From NCBI GenBank assembly GCA_964526785.1, contig CAZGMJ010000034.1, positions 1 to 61,270 on the forward strand: a stretch of 61,270 nucleotides of DNA, given 5' to 3'. Both the position numbers and the translations under genes were made by a program. Below the pieces are notes generated by a model that saw only the letters and a list, made by a program, of their open reading frames with translations, did no database searches and was not told the DNA's origin. Of the stretch, positions 60,701 to 61,270 are shown in pieces; position 1 is the stretch's first letter; every line of letters begins with the position of its first letter. Source of the DNA: CAZGMJ01 sp964526785. GTDB lineage: Bacteria > Planctomycetota > Phycisphaerae > Sedimentisphaerales > Anaerobacaceae.

Positions 60701-61044
60701 CCGGAGATTCCGGCGGCATCCGAGAGCACGAGCAGGTTCACGAGATTGTCGACATAGGGCAGGTGACTGCCGTCCAGGTGCACGACGGAGGCCTTTCCGT
60801 AGATGTCGGCGGATTTGACCTGGCGTCTGACGGCCGCGACGGTCTGCGGGCTGCCGCACAGCCCCTGGACTACGAAACCGTCTCTCGCGGCCAGAGCGGC
60901 CAATTGCGAGCCGTCTTCGCAGCCGACGAATACAGCCAGGCCGCCCTTGACGCCCGCGGCCTCGGCGATGTCCTCGGCCGCAGCGCATGTCGCAAGTGCA
61001 GTCGACAGCGCGAGAATCAATGTGATAAGCGTGACCTTGTTCAT
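57757..61044 (-). CDS. large secreted PQQ-like beta-propeller protein with Rossmann-like N-terminal domain
   Basis: 1095 residues. A signal peptide (TLITLILALSTALATCAAAE) is followed by a small Rossmann-like segment (GLAVFVGCEDGSQLAALAA, then SVVHLDGSHLPYVDNLVNLL, residues ~30-130) resembling a degenerate methyltransferase. The rest is propeller blades of the PQQ repeat kind (for example NLLCLDAATGNIVRTYKN, IYALDAASGRQVWQFVADG and IFAISLDTGDVLWSVKKK) and scattered cysteine pairs (ACACYY). GAAGGAGG seven bases before the ATG confirms the start. True PQQ-dehydrogenase catalytic residues are not evident, so a binding or electron-transfer role is as likely as catalysis. The 226 bases from 61045 to the edge contain no other feature I can assign. 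Confidence 0.85.
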   Translation of the reverse strand: MNKVTLITLILALSTALATCAAAEDIAEAAGVKGGLAVFVGCEDGSQLAALAARDGFVVQGLCGSPQTVAAVRRQVKSADIYGKASVVHLDGSHLPYVDNLVNLLVLSDAAGISGAEIERVLAPQGLALIKGSRRIAGLDTAKAGVPEGWTALRKPRPSQIDQWTHYLHDPQGSGVSEDRVAGYPRGMRWTGGPMWARSHEHTASMQALVSAAGRIFYVMDEGPTESIQLPPEFTLTARDAFNGVILWKKPMPDWFNPLYPLKSGPGWLPRRLVAVGDRVYVAPGIERNLLCLDAATGNIVRTYKNTEATFELIVSDGIVLAAVDPNRARVDYNQQNANCWRERDRANTTWGWTRDKGARVLKAIQAETGDVLWQKTMPVAPMTLAANDKMVCFYDGAEVIGLNKRSGAELWRAKVSTAKLIRTGYAGPRLVIRDDRIIFSPMGEIFAISLDTGDVLWSVKKKPRSGHFSLEDFYVIEDKIWALQRRNNGAFTVYSTADGSIVGEHSNPIKSFYIHQRCYPGRATVRYLLPPMMGTPVYDMARDTWENNHWIRGGCVYGIMPANGMVYATPHACACYYQSKMNGFCAVAPEAQSAKADPVAERWTKGPAYGKCDKRARYASSEWPTFRHDNGRTGYVRTSLPADVEPIWSARFGMKVSQPTVADGKLFISAIDEHTIYALDAASGRQVWQFVADGRVDSPPTIYKGLALFGCADGCVYGVCVADGELAWKFRVAPNANKIMSYGQLESVWPISGSVLIQDDKLYCVAGRSMFLDGGLRMVILEPETGELLHERIMDRVVPGTEKELGDMLMGKHMPVAMPDILSSDGRYVYMKSQTFTMDGKRVRVEPQRPDTQYDEEVHLFSPISFLDDSWHQRTYWIYGRAAGEGWAEFQLPPKRVPCGRIMCIDEENAYSYGRDPELMCNTSVSEYRLFCASKRPSRKVGIPRLEGTWVKGRYPADEPLAAHSVDWKHLAAQPAVKLSALDYDWVQEEPEIMARAMVLANDRIFVAGPRDVADEKALWGRSNEKEYQEKMTLQAEWLKGKHGGVMQVFAKDTGEKLSEQKLDYLPAFDGMAAADGRLFMVTECGSLLCYGDK

Positions 61045-61270
61045 AATCAGCCTCCTTCAGACTTGAGGGTTCGATATCGACAACATAACGGCTTTGTCTG
61101 TCACGGTGCGGTCTTTGCCGGCACCACTGCGAACATCACTGCGGCTCGCAGACACGGGCGCAGCTGACGTATAATGCTACCACAGGCACGCTCGCAGGAC
61201 AACCATGCGTCTCAGAGTAATCGTCCCAGCGATTGTGCTACAATGTTGCGCATTTTGGTGGTTTGGTGGT

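Noticed and set aside
57220..61167. 1315-codon plus-strand open frame opposite the PQQ-propeller gene
   Set aside because: The opposite strand has a clear signal peptide, ribosome-binding site and blade repeats. This frame has no protein character.

Overview
The window looks like part of a planctomycete chromosome, most likely class Phycisphaerae. The signs are MJ0042-type zinc-ribbon membrane proteins, PEP-CTERM sorting tails, planctomycete-style dockerin-like C-termini on secreted proteins, a Tat-exported Gfo/Idh/MocA oxidoreductase, a secreted PQQ-like propeller protein and a BlaI/M56 pair. MinD ATPases with ferredoxin domains and ORP/NifX-type proteins suggest an anaerobic or microaerobic lifestyle. 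I found no rRNA, tRNA, CRISPR array or intact insertion sequence.

Region 1 (1-12250, all minus strand) is a stress/standby-metabolism cluster. It holds a truncated glycogen synthase, a small zinc protein, a ribosome-hibernation factor fused to a cold-shock domain, archaeal-type phosphoglycerate mutase, a hydrolase/Mth938 fusion, a phosphoribosyltransferase, DUF2267, BON-domain proteins, a zinc alcohol dehydrogenase, PEP synthase, DUF72, and a GAPDH fragment joined to a BON fragment. A 15-bp partly palindromic element (TTAGGGATATTCCCC and variants) recurs in front of several of these genes. It also lies in the divergent promoter region of the next block. Region 2 (12551-19143) is that block: a CheB-CheR-PAS protein, a five-PAS histidine kinase and a NarL-type response regulator. 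The regulator is the obvious candidate to bind the element.

Region 3 (19895-24739) holds a zinc-ribbon membrane protein, a Tat-exported oxidoreductase and a secreted cassette (DUF4380, a hypothetical protein, a pseudopilin-like protein). Region 4 (24849-28844) is dnaN-dciA-gyrB, with a long non-coding region upstream of dnaN that could contain the origin.

Region 5 (29286-40363) is a cell-surface locus. Two dockerin-tailed proteins and a PEP-CTERM gene share a conserved, apparently structured 5' leader. A second PEP-CTERM paralogue, an ABC-2 permease and a large subtilisin/beta-helix/dockerin protein follow. Region 6 (40597-45624) is a BlaI repressor with its operator and an unusual M56 (BlaR1-like) membrane peptidase carrying two Clp-N repeats.

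Region 7 (45647-52437) has a cupin, an HD hydrolase and an eight-gene minus-strand operon: DUF89, two DUF5320-like proteins, an ORP-like protein, two 4Fe-4S MinD ATPases, an Mrp-ORP fusion and DUF134. It resembles the Desulfovibrio ORP system. A 22-bp palindrome overlaps its predicted promoter. Region 8 (52793-61270) has a DEAD-box helicase, a lipoprotein, two small hypothetical genes (one HEPN-like), a repeat-rich stretch and a large secreted PQQ-propeller protein.
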